Of a DNA stretch of 64,000 nt, positions 1-14,399 are shown in pieces (positions within the stretch are counted from its first letter, which is position 1; each line of letters starts with the position of its first letter). The notes under the pieces are model-generated. The model did not search any database, had not been told where the DNA came from, and worked only from the letters and a program-made list of their open reading frames with translations. The stretch is from Antedon mediterranea (lineage: Eukaryota; Echinodermata; Crinoidea; Comatulida; Antedonidae). The position numbers were made by a program, and so were the translations under genes. The stretch is from positions 23,914,288 through 23,978,287 of the forward strand of contig NC_092676.1 in NCBI RefSeq assembly GCF_964355755.1, read 5' to 3'.

Positions 1-3000
1 GAACAATACGCCGTTTTCTCACAAATACAGTATCAAATTTCACTATATTTTAAAAATCGTAAATGAGTTACACTCAAATTTTAAAGATGAGGGCTGAGTA
101 AACGGGACCAGTGGTCCCACTCTAACTTATACTGGACGACTAAGGGTGTACCCTAGTATAATCCCACCAAGTGACTCTCAGGAACAATCCGCCGTTTTCT
201 CACAAATACAGTTTCAAATTTCACTATATTTTAAAAATCGTAAATGAGTTACACTCAAATTTTAAAGATGAGGGCTGAGTAAACGGGACCAGTAGTCCCA
301 CTCTAACTTATACTGGACAACTAAGAGGGTACCCTAGTATAATCCCACCAAGTGACTCCCAGGAACAATCCGCCATTTTCTCACAAATACAGTATCAAAT
401 TTCACTATATTTTAAAAATTTTATCGTAATTGAGTTACACTCAAATTTAAAAGATGAGGGCTGAGTAAACGGGACCAGTGGTCGCACTCTAACTTATACT
501 GGACGACTAAGGACGTACCTTAGTATAACCCCACCATGTGACTCCGAGGAACAATCCGCCGTTTTCTTACAAATACAGTATCAAATTTCACTATATTTTT
601 AAAATCGTAAATGAGTTACACTCAAATTTAAAAGATGAGGGCTTAGTAAACGGGACCAGTGGTCCCACTCTAACTTATACTGGACGACTAGGGAGGCACC
701 GTAGTATAATCCCACCAAGTGACTCTCAGGAACAATCCGCCGTTTTCTCACAAATACAGTATCAAATTTCACTATATTTTAAAATATTAATCGTAATTGA
801 GTTACACTCAAACGTTAAAGATGAGGGCTGAGTAAACCGGACCAGTGGTCCCACTCTAACTGATACTGGACGACTAAGGGGGTAACCTAGTATAATCCCA
901 CTAAGTGACTCCCAGGAACAATCCGCCATTTTCTCACAAATACAGTATCAAATTTCACTATATTTTAAAATATTAATCGTAATTGAGTTACACTCAAACG
1001 TTAAAGATGAGGGCTGAGTAAACGGGACCAGTGGTCCAACTCTAACTTATACTGGACAACTGAGGAGGTACCCTAGTATAATCCCACCAAGTGACTCCCA
1101 GGAACAATCCGCCATTTTCTCACAAATACAGTATCAATTTTCACTATATTTAAAAAATTTTATCGTAATTGAGTTACACGCAAATTAAAAGATGAGGGCT
1201 GAGTAAACGGGACCAGTGGTCGCACTCTAACTTATACTGGACGACTAAGGACGTACCTTAGTATAACCCCACCATGTGACTCCGAGGAACAATCCGCCGT
1301 TTTCTCACAAATACAGTATCAAATTTCACTATATTTTGAAATATTAATCGTAATTGAGTTACACTCAAACGTTAAAGATGAGGGCTGAGTAAACGGGACC
1401 AGTGGTCCCACTCTAACTTCTACTGGACAACTAAGGAGGTACCCTAGTATAATCCCACAAAGTGACTCCCAGGAACAATCCGCCATTTTCTCACAAATAC
1501 AGTATCAAATTTCACTATATTTTTTTAATCGTAAATGAGTTACACTCAAATTTGAAAGATGAGGGCTGAGTAAACAGTACCAGTGGTCCCACTCTAACTT
1601 ATACTGTACGACTAAGGAGGTACCCTAGTATAATCCCACCAAGTGACTCTCAGGAACAATCCGCCGTTTTCTCACAAATACAGTTTCAAATTTCACTATA
1701 TTTTAAAAATCGTAAATGAGTTACACTCAAATTTTAAAGATGAGGGCTGAGTAAACGGGACTAGTGGTCCCACTCTAACTTATACTGGACGACTAAGGGG
1801 GTACCCTAGTATAATCCCACCAAGTGACTCCCAGGAACAATCCGCCATTTTTTCACAAATACAGTATCAAATTTCACTATATTTTAAAAATCGTAAATGA
1901 GTTACACTCAAATTTTAAAGATGAGGGCTGAGTAAACCGGACCAGTGGTCCCACTCTAACTTATACTGGACGACTAAGGGGGTAACCTAGTATAATCCCA
2001 CCAAGTGACTCCCAGGAACAATCCGCCATTTTCTCACAAATACAGTATCAAATTTCACTATATTTTAAAATATTAATCGTAATTGAGTTACACTCAAATG
2101 TTAAAGATGAGGGCTGAGTAAACGGGACCAGTGGTCCCACTCTAACTTATACTGGACAACTAAGGAGGTACCCTAGTATAATCCCACCAAGTGACTCCCA
2201 GGAACAATCCGCCATTTTCTCACAAATACAGTATCAAATTTCCCTATATTTTAAAAATCGTAAATGAGTTACACTCAAATTTTAAAGATGAGGGCTGAGT
2301 AAACCGGACCAGTGGTCCCACTCTAACTTATACTGGACGACTAAGGGGGTAACCTAGTATAATCCCACCAAGTGACTCCCAGGAACAATCCGCCATTTTC
2401 TCACAAATACAGTATCAAATTTCACTATATTTTTTTAATCGTAAATGAGTTACACTCAAATTTAAAAGATGAGGGCTGAGTAAACAGTACCAGTGGTCCC
2501 ACTCTAACTTATACTGTACGACTAAGGAGGTACCCTAGTATAATCCCACCAAGTGACTCCCAGGAACAATCCACCATTTTCTCACAAATACAGTATCAAA
2601 TTTCACTATATTTTAAAAATCGTAAATGAGTTACACTCAAATTTTAAAGATGAGGGCTGAGTAAACCGGACCAGTGGTCCCACTCTAACTTATACTGGAC
2701 GACTAAGGACGTACCCTAGTATAATCCCACCAAGTGACTCTCAGGAACAATCCGCCGTTTTCTCACAAATACAGTTTCAAATTTCACTATATTTTAAAAA
2801 TTGTAAATGAGTTACACTCAAATTTTAAAGATGAGGGCTGAGTAAATGGGACCAGTGGTCCCACTCTAACTTATACTGGACGACTAAGGGGGTACCCTAG
2901 TATAATCCCACCAAGTGACTCCCAGGAACAATCCGCCATTTTTTCACAAATACAGTATCAAATTTCACTATATTTTAAAAATCGTAAATGAGTTACACTC

Positions 3001-5520
3001 AAATGTTAAAGATGAGGGCTGAGTAAACCGGACCAGTGGTCCCACTCTAACTTATACTGGACGACTAAAGGGGTAACCTAGTATAATCCCACCAAGTGAC
3101 TCCCAGGAACAATCCGCCATTTTCTCACAAATACAGTATCAAATTTCACTATATTTTAAAATATTAATCGTAATTGAGTTACACTCAAACGTTAAAGATG
3201 AGGGCTGAGTAAACGGGACCAGTGGTCCCACTCTAACTTATACTGGACAACTAAGGAGGTACCCTAGTATAATCCCACCAAGTGACTCCCAGGAACAATC
3301 CGCCATTTTCTCACAAATACAGTATCAAATTTCACTATATTTTAAAAATCGTAAATGAGTTACACTCAAATTTTAAAGATGAGGGCTGAGTAAACCGGAC
3401 CAGTGGTCCCACTCTAACTTATACTGGACGACTAAGGGGGTAACCTAGTATAATCCCACCAAGTGACTCCCAGGAACAATCCGCCATTTTCTCACAAATA
3501 CAGTATCAAATTTCACTATATTTTAAAATATTAATCGTAATTGAGTTACACTCAAACGTTAAAGATGAGGGCTGAGTAAACGGGACCAGTGGTCCCACTC
3601 TAACTTATACTGGACAACTAAGGAGGTACCCTAGTATAATCCCACCAAGTGACTCCCAGGAACAATCCGCCATTTTCTCACAAATACAGTATCAAATTTC
3701 ACTATATTTTAAAAATCGTAAATGAGTTACACTCAAATTTTAAAGATGAGGGCTGAGTAAACCGGACCAGTGGTCCCACTCTAACTTATACTGGACGACT
3801 AAGGGGGTAACCTAGTATAATCCCACCAAGTGACTCCCAGGAACAATCCGCCATTTCCTCACAAATACAGTATCAAATTTCACTATATTTTTTTAATCGT
3901 AAATGAGTTACACTCAAATTTAAAAGATGAGGGCTGAGTAAACAGTACCAGTGGTCCCACTCTAACTTATACTGTACGACTAAGGAGGTACCCTAGTATA
4001 ATCCCACCAAGTGACTCTCAGGAACAATCCGCCGTTTTCTCACAAATACAGTTTCAAATTTCACTATATTTTAAAAATTGTAAATGAGTTACACTCAAAT
4101 TTTAAAGATGAGGGCTGAGTAAATGGGACCAGTGGTCCCACTCTAACTTATACTGGACGACTAAGGGGGTACCCTAGTATAATCCCACCAAGTGACTCCC
4201 AGGATCAGGAACAATCCGCCATTTTTTCACAAATACAGTATCAAATTTCACTATATTTTAAAAATCGTAAATGAGTTACACTCAAATGTTAAAGATGAGT
4301 GCTGAGTAAACCGGACCAGTGGTCCCACTCTAACTTATACTGGACGACTAAGGGGGTAACCTAGTATAATCCCACCAAGTGACTCCCAGGAACAATCCGC
4401 CATTTTCTCACAAATACAGTATCAAATTTCACTATATTTTAAAATATTAATCGTAATTGAGTTACACTCAAACGTTAAAGATGAGGGCTGAGTAAACGGG
4501 ACCAGTGGTCCCACTCTAACTTATACTGGACAACTAAGGAGGTACCCTAGTATAATCCCACCAAGTGACTCCCAGGAACAATCCGCCATTTTCTCACAAA
4601 TACAGTATCAAATTTCACTATATTTTAAAAATCGTAAATGAGTTACACTCAAATTTTAAAGATGAGGGCTGAGTAAACCGGACCAGTGGTCCCACTCTAA
4701 CTTATACTGGACGACTAAGGGGGTAACCTAGTATAATCCCACCAAGTGACTCCCAGGAACAATCCGCCATTTTCTCACAAATACAGTATCAAATTTCACT
4801 ATATTTTAAAATATTAATCGTAATTGAGTTACACTCAAACGTTAAAGATGAGGGCTGAGTAAACGGGACCAGTGGTCCCACTCTAACTTATACTGGACAA
4901 CTAAGGAGGTACCCTAGTATAATCCCACCAAGTGACTCCAAGGAACAATCCGCCATTTTCTCACAAATACAGTATCAATTTTCACTCTATTTTAAAAATT
5001 TTATCGTAATTGAGTTACACTCAAATTTAAAAGATGAGGGCTGAGTAAACGGGACCAGTGGTCGCACTCTAACTTATACTGGACGACTAATGGGGTACCC
5101 TAATATAATCCCACCAAGTGAATCCCAGGAACAATCCGCCATTTTCTCACAAATACAATATCAATTTTCACTATATTTTAAAAATTTTATCGTAATTGAG
5201 TTACACTCAAATTTAAAAGATGAGGGCTGAGTAAACGGAACCAGTGGTCGCACTCTAACTTATACTGAACGACTAAGGGGGTACCCTAGTATAATCCCAC
5301 CAAGTGACTCCCAGGAACAATCCGCCATTTTCTCACAAATACAGTTTCAAATTTAACTATATTTTAAAAATCGTAATTGAGTTACACTCAAATTTTAAAG
5401 ATGAGGGCTGAGTAAACGGGACCAGTGGTCCCACTCTAACTTATACTGGACGACTAAGGGGGTACCCTAGTATAATCCCACCAAGTGAATCCCAGGAACA
5501 ATCCGCCGTTTTTCTCACAA
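1..5520. repeat. 181-187 bp tandem satellite array
   Basis: About 30 head-to-tail monomers fill this stretch and continue off the left edge. Monomers begin for example at 1, 182, 363, 549 and 730. Two length classes alternate: about 181 bp (TTTTAAAAATCGTAAATGAG) and about 186 bp (with an extra AAATATTAATCGTAATTGAG-type segment). Each monomer has a near-invariant 15-base perfect palindrome, GGGACCAGTGGTCCC, with some copies mutated. Marker variants such as ATTTTTTCAC recur at 1847, 2938 and 4221, which suggests a 6-7 monomer higher-order unit. Small open frames here (for example 538-831) are repeats read as codons, not genes. The array ends abruptly at about 5520. Confidence 0.97.
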
Positions 5521-5904
5521 ATATTTAATTCCTAATACCATAAAAGCCATAAGTAACAATGAAAATGTAAAGAATGCACAAACGGCGTTTCATAGTTATT
5601 GTTGGCTGGAAAAAATAAAAGTGGGCTGGCTTATGAGCTATATTGTGTAGTCGTTTTTTGATAACTGAGAACTATCAGTGTGTATCATCCTCGTACATAA
5701 CTGTTTCTTAGTTGTAATAAAGATCACATTATTATAACATCTAGCATGTTATTATAATATATAAATTTATAGGTACCAATACTAATATTTTTATTTTCAA
5801 AAAAATTCGATAAGTATTTTAATAATACTAAAACAACATTCTTAATATAACAAATGATATGTAGTACTACTAAATCAATGTCTAATGCATAAAGGACTAT
5901 GTAC
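5521..5904. other. Unique AT-rich spacer between two satellites
   Basis: Non-repetitive AT-rich DNA separates the 181 bp array from the 97 bp array. I see no coding exon, RNA gene or transposon end. An 88-codon minus-strand frame (5724-5990) is low-complexity, rich in Ile/Leu/Val, and runs into the next satellite, so I do not call it. Confidence 0.6.
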
Positions 5905-8900
5905 AGTATTATGATCAGTGTAGTTACAATTTGATAACTGAGCACGCATCTTTTAATATCTACCTCATCAATAATTAGCATTGATATCATATATCAGATT
6001 GTTGGATATGATCAGTGTAGTTACAATTTGATAACTGAGCACGCATCTTTTAATATCTACCTCATCAATAATTAGCATTGATATCATATATCAGATTGTT
6101 GGATATGATCAGTGTAGTCATAATTTGATAACTGAGCACGCATCTTTTAATATCTAGGCCTACCTCATCAATAATTATTATTAATAATCTATATCACATT
6201 GTTCGATATAATCAGTGTAGTCAAAATTTGATAACTGAGCACGCATCTTTTAATATCTACCTCATCAATAATTATTACTAATAATCTATATCACATTGTG
6301 CGATATGATCAGTGTAGTCAGAATTTGATAACTGAGCACGCATCTTTTAATATCTACCTCATCAATAATTATTATTAATAATCTATATCACATTGTTCGA
6401 TATAATCAGTGTAGTCAAAATTTGATAACTGAGCACGCATCTTTTAATATCTACCTCATCAATAATTATTACTAATATATCACATTGTGCGATATGATCA
6501 GTGTAGTCAGAATTTGATAACTGAGCACGCATCTTTTAATATCTACCTCATCAATAATTATTATTAATATCTTATATCACATTGTTGGATATGATCAGTG
6601 TAGTCATAATTTGATAACTGAGCACGCATCTTTAAATGTTTACCTCATCAATAATTATTATTAATAATCTATAGCACATTGTTTGATATGATCATTGTAG
6701 TCATAATTTGATAACTGAGCACGCACCTTTTAATATCTACCTCATCAATAATTAATGTTAATAATCTAAATCACATTGTTGGATATGATCAGTGTAGTCA
6801 TAATTTGATTACTGAGCACGCATCTTTTAATATCTACCTCATCAATAATTATTATTAATATCTTATATCACATTGTTGGATATGATCAGTGTAGTCATAA
6901 TTTGATAACTGAGCACGCATCTTTAAATATCTACATCATCAATAATTATTAATAATAATCTATATCACATTTTGGGATATGATCAGTGTAGTCATAATTT
7001 GATAACTGAGCACGCATCTTTTAATATCTACCTCATCAATAATTATTATTAATATCTTATATCACATTGTTGGATATGATCAGTGTAGTCAGAATTTGAT
7101 AACTGAGCACGCATCTTTAAATATCTTACCTCATCAATAATTATTATTAATAATCTATATCACATTGTTGGATATAATCAGTGTAGTCATAATTTGATAA
7201 CTGAGCACGCATCTTTTAATATCTACCTCATCAATAATTATTATTAATAATCTATAGCACATTGTTTGATATGATCAGTGTAGTCATAATTTGATAACTG
7301 AGCACGCATCTTTAAATATCTACATCATCAATAATTATTAATAATAATCTATATCACATTTTTGGATATGATCAGTGTAGTCATAATTTGATAACTGAGC
7401 ACGCATCTTTAAATATCCACCTAATCAATAATTATTAATAATATCATATATCACATTGTTCGATATGATCAGTGTAGTCAGAATTTGATAACTGAGCACG
7501 CATCTTTTAATATCTACCTCATCAATAATTATTATTAATATCTTATATCACATTGTTGGATATGATCAGTGTAGTCAGAATTTGATAACTGAGCACGCAT
7601 CTTTTAATATCTACCTCATCAATAATTATTATTAATAATCTATAGCACATTGTTTGATATGATCAGTGTAGTCATAATTTGATAACTGAGCACGCATCTT
7701 TAAATATCTACCTCATCAATAATTATTATTAATAATCTATAGCACATTGTTTGATATGATCAGTGTAGTCAGAATTTGATAACTGAGCACGCATCTTTAA
7801 ATATCTACATCATCAATAATTATTAATAATAATCTATATCACATTGTGGGATATGATCAGTGTAGTCATAATTTGATAACTGAGCACGCATCTTTTAATA
7901 TCTACCTCATCAATAATTATTATTAATATCTTATATCACATTGTTGGATATGATCAGTGTAGTCAGAATTTGATAACTGAGCACGCATCTTTCAATATCT
8001 ACCTCATCAATAATTGTTATTAATATCTTATATCACATTGTTGGATATGATCAGTGTAGTCAGAATTTGATAACTGAGCACGCATCTTTTAATATCTATT
8101 TCATCAATAATATTATTAATACTCTACATCACACTGTTGGATATAATCAGTGTAGTCATAATTTGATAACTGAGCACGCATCTTTAAATATCTACCTCAT
8201 CAATAATTATTATTAATAATCTATGTCACATTGTTGGATATGATCTGTATATTCATAATTTGTTATAACGCATCTTTTAATATCTACCTAATCAATAATA
8301 ATTATTAATATCTTATATCACATTGTTGGATATGATCAGTGTAGTCAGAATTTGATAACTGAGCACGCATCTTTTAATATCTACCTCATCAATAATTATT
8401 ATTAATAATCTATAGCACATTGTTTGATATGATCAGTGTAGTCATAATTTGATAACTGAGCACGCATCTTTAAATATCTACCTCATCAATAATTATTATT
8501 AATAATCTATAGCACATTGTTTGATATGATCAGTGTAGTCAGAATTTGATAACTGAGCACGCATCTTTTAATATCTACCTCATCAATAATTATTATTAAT
8601 AATCTATAGCACATTGTTTGATATGATCAGTGTAGTCATAATTTGATAACTGAGCACGCATCTTTTAATATCTACCTCATCAATGATTAATGTTAATAAT
8701 CTAAATCACATTGTTGGATATGATCAGTGTAGTCATAATTTGATAACTGAGCACGCATCTTTAAATATCTACCTCATCAATAATTATTATTAATAATCTA
8801 TATCACATTGTTGGATATAATCAGTGTAGTCATAATTTGATAACTGAGCACGCATCTTTAAATATCTACATCATCAATAATTATTAATAATAATCTATAT

Positions 8901-9780
8901 CACATTTTGGGATATGATTAGTGTAGTCATAATTTGATAACTGAGCACGCATCTTTCAATATCTACATCATCAATAATTATTATTAATATCTTATATCAC
9001 ATTGTTTGATATGATCAGTGTAGTCATAATTTGATAACTGAGCACGCATCTTTAAATATCTACATCATCAATAATTATTAATAATAATCTATATCACATT
9101 GTGGGATATGATCAGTGTAGTCATAATTTGATAACTGAGCACGCATCTTTAAATATCTACCTCATCAATAATTATTATTAAGATCTTATATCACAATGTT
9201 GGATACGATTAGTGTAGTCAGAATTTGATAACTGAGCACGCATCTTTAAATATCTACATCATCAATAATTATTAATAATAATCTATATCACATTGTGGGA
9301 TATGATCAGTGTAGTCATAATTTGATAACTGAGCACGCATCTTTTAATATCTACCTCATCAATAATTATTATTAATATCTTATATCACATTGTTGGATAT
9401 GATCAGTGTAGTCAGAATTTGATAACTGAGCACGCATCTTTCAATATCTACCTCATCAATAATTGTTATTAATATCTTATATCACATTGTTGGATATGAT
9501 CAGTGTAGTCAGAATTTGATAACTGAGCACGCATCTTTTAATATCTATTTCATCAATAATATTATTAATACTCTACATCACACTGTTGGATATAATCAGT
9601 GTAGTCATAATTTGATAACTGAGCACGCATCTTTAAATATCTACCTCATCAATAATTATTATTAATAATCTATGTCACATTGTTGGATATGATCTGTATA
9701 TTCATAATTTGTTATAACGCATCTTTTAATATCTACCTAATCAATAATAATTATTAATACTTAATGTTGGATATGATCAG
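5905..9780 (+). repeat. 97 bp tandem satellite array, forward orientation
   Basis: About 39 monomers of 96-103 bp run head to tail. The most constant segment is GATCAGTGTAGTCA, followed by TTTGATAACTGAGCACGCAT and an AT-rich tail with TTATTAATA variants. Starts are seen at 5913, 6010, 6107 and 6210. The first three copies have GTAGTTACAA or a close variant, and later copies GTAGTCATAA or GTAGTCAGAA. A block including an unusual monomer (GTTATAACGC) at about 7790-8306 recurs 1449 bp downstream at about 9239-9756, which marks a 15-monomer duplication. The same family in reverse orientation occupies 14400-15020 and 17910-19500. Confidence 0.97.
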
Positions 9781-10439
9781 TGTGATTTTGTTAGATTTAC
9801 TGTATACAAGAGATCGAGTCGATGGATTTTGAAAATGTGTTATTCTTTTGTTCCTAATTACCCTATTGATTTGTATCCGTTTGCTGTTTAAATTTATACT
9901 TTTAAGAACGCATCGTTTATGATGAACGTGTGCCGTTGTAAAAATAAAAATATTCCATATCTTTTTATGTTTGATATGTATTGTAGGGGCCATCATGAGA
10001 CATGCTTTGGCTTCTATTGAGGGTCCCAGTTCTTCTTAACAGAATAAATGTGCAGTGAATGAATAATTTGATAAATGAGGACGTGTGTTTTAACATCGAT
10101 CTATTCAGACCGTAATACTCTTCCAGAAATGATATGTTGCTATAATAGGCCTATGACAAATTTCCATTACATTAATAATTCAATTAAGATTTGAAATGTG
10201 TCAGAAATACTAAAGAAATCCAGTAATCTTATTGATTAATAATTATTTATACCATTTCTGATGAACGAACAGAAAACTAAACTTGCAGCCAATCAAAAAG
10301 CTGCTGTACTGTATAAGTAGGGAATTTTAAGTAGGAGTTGTTTTAAATGTCATTGGTCTCGGCTAATCAGTTATTGCCATTTGACTATGATAGGCATCTT
10401 TATTACCAAACAATATTAAAATGTAATGATTTCCTTCAC
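9781..10439. other. Spacer between 97 bp and 193 bp satellites
   Basis: Mostly unique AT-rich sequence with one TAGGCCTA. An 80-codon minus-strand frame (9754-9996) straddles the satellite edge and has no recognisable domain. Nothing else is supported here. Confidence 0.6.
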
Positions 10440-13400
10440 TTTTTACAACCTAGTTTGTGTTTTAAAATGTCAATTTTGGATAAATTTACAGATTTTACTA
10501 TTTAAACTGCGTAAACTTAATGCTAACTTTAAAAAAACACCCACAAACATCATCCAAACAACTTAATATTGATTATACCACTACAAGAACTATAAAAGAG
10601 GACAATTTATGAAATAATTTCATTGAAATAGCTCTAGGTTTGAATTTTTAGGGTAAAAGATGTCAATTTTGGATAAATTTACAGATTTTGCCATGTAAAC
10701 TGTGCAAACTTTAAAAAAACACCCCACAAACATCATCCAAACCACTTAATATTGAGTATACCACTACTAGAACTATAAAAAAGGACAATTTATGAAATAA
10801 TTTTATTGAAATAGCTCTAGGTTTGAATTTTTAGGGTAAAAAATGTCAATTTTGGATAAATTTACAGATTTTACCATGTAAACTGCGTAAACTTAATGCA
10901 AACTTTTAAAAAACACCCACAAACATCATCCAAACAACTTAATATTGATTATACCACTACTAGAACTATAAAAGAGGACAATTTATGAAATAATTTTATT
11001 GAAATAGCTCTGGTTTGAATTTTTAGGGTAAAAAATGTCAATTTTGGATAAATTTACAGATTTTGCCATGTAAACTGCGTAAACTTAATGCTAACTTAAC
11101 AAAAACACCCCACAAACATCATTCAAACAACTTAATATTGATTATATCACTACTAGAACTGTAAAAGAAGAGAATTTTTGAAATCAATTTATTGAAATAG
11201 CTCTAAGTTTGACTTTTTAGGGTGAAAAATGTCAATTTTGGATAAATTTACAGATTTTACCATGTAAACTGCGTAAACTTAATGCTAACTTAACAAAAAC
11301 ACCCCACAAACATCATCCAAACAACTTAATATTGATTATACCACTACTAGAACTATAAAAGAGGACAATTTATGAAATCAATTTATTGAAATAGCTCTAA
11401 GTTTGACTTTTTAGGGTGAAAAATGTCAATTTTGGATAAATTTACAGATTTTACCATTTAAACAGCGTAAACTTAATGCAAACTTTAAAAAAACACCCAC
11501 AAACATCATCCAAACCACTTAATATTGATTATACCACTACAAGAACTATAAAAGAGGACAATTTATGAAATAATTTTATTGAAATAGCTCTAGGTTTGAA
11601 TTTTTAGGGTAAAAGATGTCAATTTTGGATAAATTTACAGATTTTGCCATGTAAACTGTGCAAACTTTAAAAAAACACCCCACAAACATCATCCAAACCA
11701 CTTAATATTGAGTATACCACTACTAGAACTATAAAAGAGGACAATTTATGAAATAATTTTATTGAAATAGCTCTAGGTTTGAATTTTTAGGGTAAAAAAT
11801 GTCAATTTTGGATAAATTTACAGATTTTACCATGTAAACTGCGTAAACTTAATGCAAACTTTTAAAAAACACCCACAAACATCATCCAAACAACTTAATA
11901 TTGATTATACCACTACTAGAACTATAAAAGAGGACAATTTATGAAATAATTTTATTGAAATAGCTCTGGTTTGAATTTTTAGGGTAAAAAATGTCAATTT
12001 TGGATAAATTTACAGATTTTGCCATGTAAACTGCATAAACTTAATGCTAACTTAACAAAAACACCCCACAAACATCATTCAAACAACTTAATATTGATTA
12101 TATCACTACTAGAACTGTAAAAAAAGAGAATTTTTGAAATCAATTTATTGAAATAGCTCTAAGTTTGACTTTTTAGGGTGAAAAATGTCAATTTTGGATA
12201 AATTTACAGATTTTACCATGTAAACTGCGTAAACTTAATGCTAACTTAACAAAAACACCCCACAAACATCATCCAAACAACTTAATATTGATTATACCAC
12301 TACTAGAACTATAAAAGAAGACAATTTATGAAATCAATTTATTGAAATAGCTCTAAGTTTGACTTTTTAGGGTGAAAAATGTAAATTTTGGATAAATTTA
12401 CAGATTTTACCATTTAAACAGCGTAAACTTAATGCAAACTTTAAAAAAACACCCACAAACATCATCCAAACCACTTAATATTGATTATACCACTACAAGA
12501 ACTATAAAAGAGGACAATTTATGAAATAATTTTATTGAAATAGCTCTAGGTTTGAATTTTTAGGGTAAAAGATGTCAATTTTGGATAAATTTACAGATTT
12601 TGCCATGTAAACTGTGCAAACTTTAAAAAAACACCCCACAAACATCATCCAAACCACTTAATATTGAGTATACCACTACTAGAACTATAAAAGAGGACAA
12701 TTTATGAAATAATTTTATTGAAATAGCTCTAGGTTTGAATTTTTAGGGTAAAAAATGTCAATTTTGGATAAATTTACAGATTTTACCATGTAAACTGCGT
12801 AAACTTAATGCAAACTTTTAAAAAACACCCACAAACATCATCCAAACAACTTAATATTGATTATACCACTACTAGAACTATAAAAGAGGACAATTTATGA
12901 AATAATTTTATTGAAATAGCTCTGGTTTGAATTTTTAGGGTAAAAAATGTCAATTTTGGATAAATTTACAGATTTTGCCATGTAAACTGCGTAAACTTAA
13001 TGCTAACTTAACAAAAACACCCCACAAACATCATTCAAACAACTTAATATTGATTATATCACTACTAGAACTGTAAAAAAAGAGAATTTTTGAAATCAAT
13101 TTATTGAAATAGCTCTGAAGTTTGACTTTTTAGGGTGAAAAATGTCAATTTTGGATAAATTTACAGATTTTACCATTTAAACTGCGTAAACTTAATGCAA
13201 ACTTTAAAAAAACACCCACAAACATCATCCAAACAACTTAATATTGATTATACCACTACAAGAACTATAAAAGAGGACAATTTATGAAATAATTTCATTG
13301 AAATAGCTCTAGGTTTGATTTTTTAGGGTGAAAAATGTAAACTTTGGATAAATTGACAGATTTTACCATGTAAACTGTGCAAACTTTAAAAAAAACACCC

Positions 13401-14340
13401 CACAAACATCATCCAAACAACTTAATATTGATTATACCACTACTAGAACTATAAAAGAGGACAATTTATGAAATCATTTTATTAAAATAGTTCTAGGTAT
13501 AAATTGACACATTTTACCATGTAAACTGTGCAAACTTTTAAAAAACACCCCACAAACATCATCCAAACCACTTAATATTGATTATATCATTATTAGAACT
13601 ATAAAAGAGGACAATTTATGAAATAATTTTATTGAAATGGCTCTAAGATTTTTTTAGGAGTGAAAAATGTCAATTTTGGATAATTGACAGATTTTACCAT
13701 GTAAACTGCGTAAACTTAATTAAAAAATACCCCACAAACATTATTCAAACAATTGAATACTGATTATACCACTACTAGAACTATAAAAGAAGACAATTTA
13801 TGAAATCATTTTATTAAAATAGTTCTAGGTTTGACATTTTTGGGGTGATTATGAAATAATTTTATTGAAATAGCTCTAGGAATAAATTGACACATTTTAC
13901 CATGTAAACTGTGCAAACTTTTAAAAAACACCCCACAAACATCATCCAAACCACTTTGATTATATCATTATTAGAACCATAAAAAGAGGACAATTTATGA
14001 AATAATTTTATTGAAATGGCTCTAAGATTTTTTTAGGAGTGAAAAATGTCAATTTTGGATAATTGACAGATTTTACCATCTAAACTGCGTAAACTTAATT
14101 AAAAAATACCCCACAAACATCATTCAAACAATTGAATACTGATTATACCACTACTAGAAATATAAAAGAAGACAATTTATAAAATCATTTTATTATTAAA
14201 TAGCTCTAGGTTTGACATTTTTGGGGTAAAAAACCACTTAATATTGATTATCACTAAAACTATAAAAGAAGACAACTTATGAAATGATTTTATTGAAATA
14301 GGTCAAAGTTTGACCTTTTGGATAAATTGAACTTTACAAT
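10440..14340 (+). repeat. 193 bp tandem satellite with 956 bp higher-order unit
   Basis: About 20 monomers carry GTCAATTTTGGATAAATTT, then a CATGTAAACTGCGTAAAC segment, CACCCCACAAACATCATCC, and a run ending GACAATTTATGAAAT. Starts at 10469, 10662, 10845, 11037 and 11231 give spacings of 193, 183, 192 and 194. The 183 bp spacing reflects a 10 bp deletion variant. A rare AAACAGCG variant at about 11462 recurs at 12418, exactly 956 bp on, so five monomers form a higher-order unit. Copies after about 13300 are degenerate and truncated, as at the decaying edge of an array. Confidence 0.95.
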
Positions 14341-14399
14341 GCAAAAAAGGCCATCTGCAATCATCCTTCAAACCACTTATTATATTAAGACAATATTAA

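Noticed and set aside
538-831. 97-codon open frame in the first satellite
   Set aside because: It simply spans about 1.6 monomers of the 181 bp repeat; neighbouring monomers carry stops in the same phase.
5905-9780. CRISPR-like array, because of regular short repeats
   Set aside because: The monomers are contiguous with no unique spacers, there are no cas genes, and the context is eukaryotic. It is a satellite.
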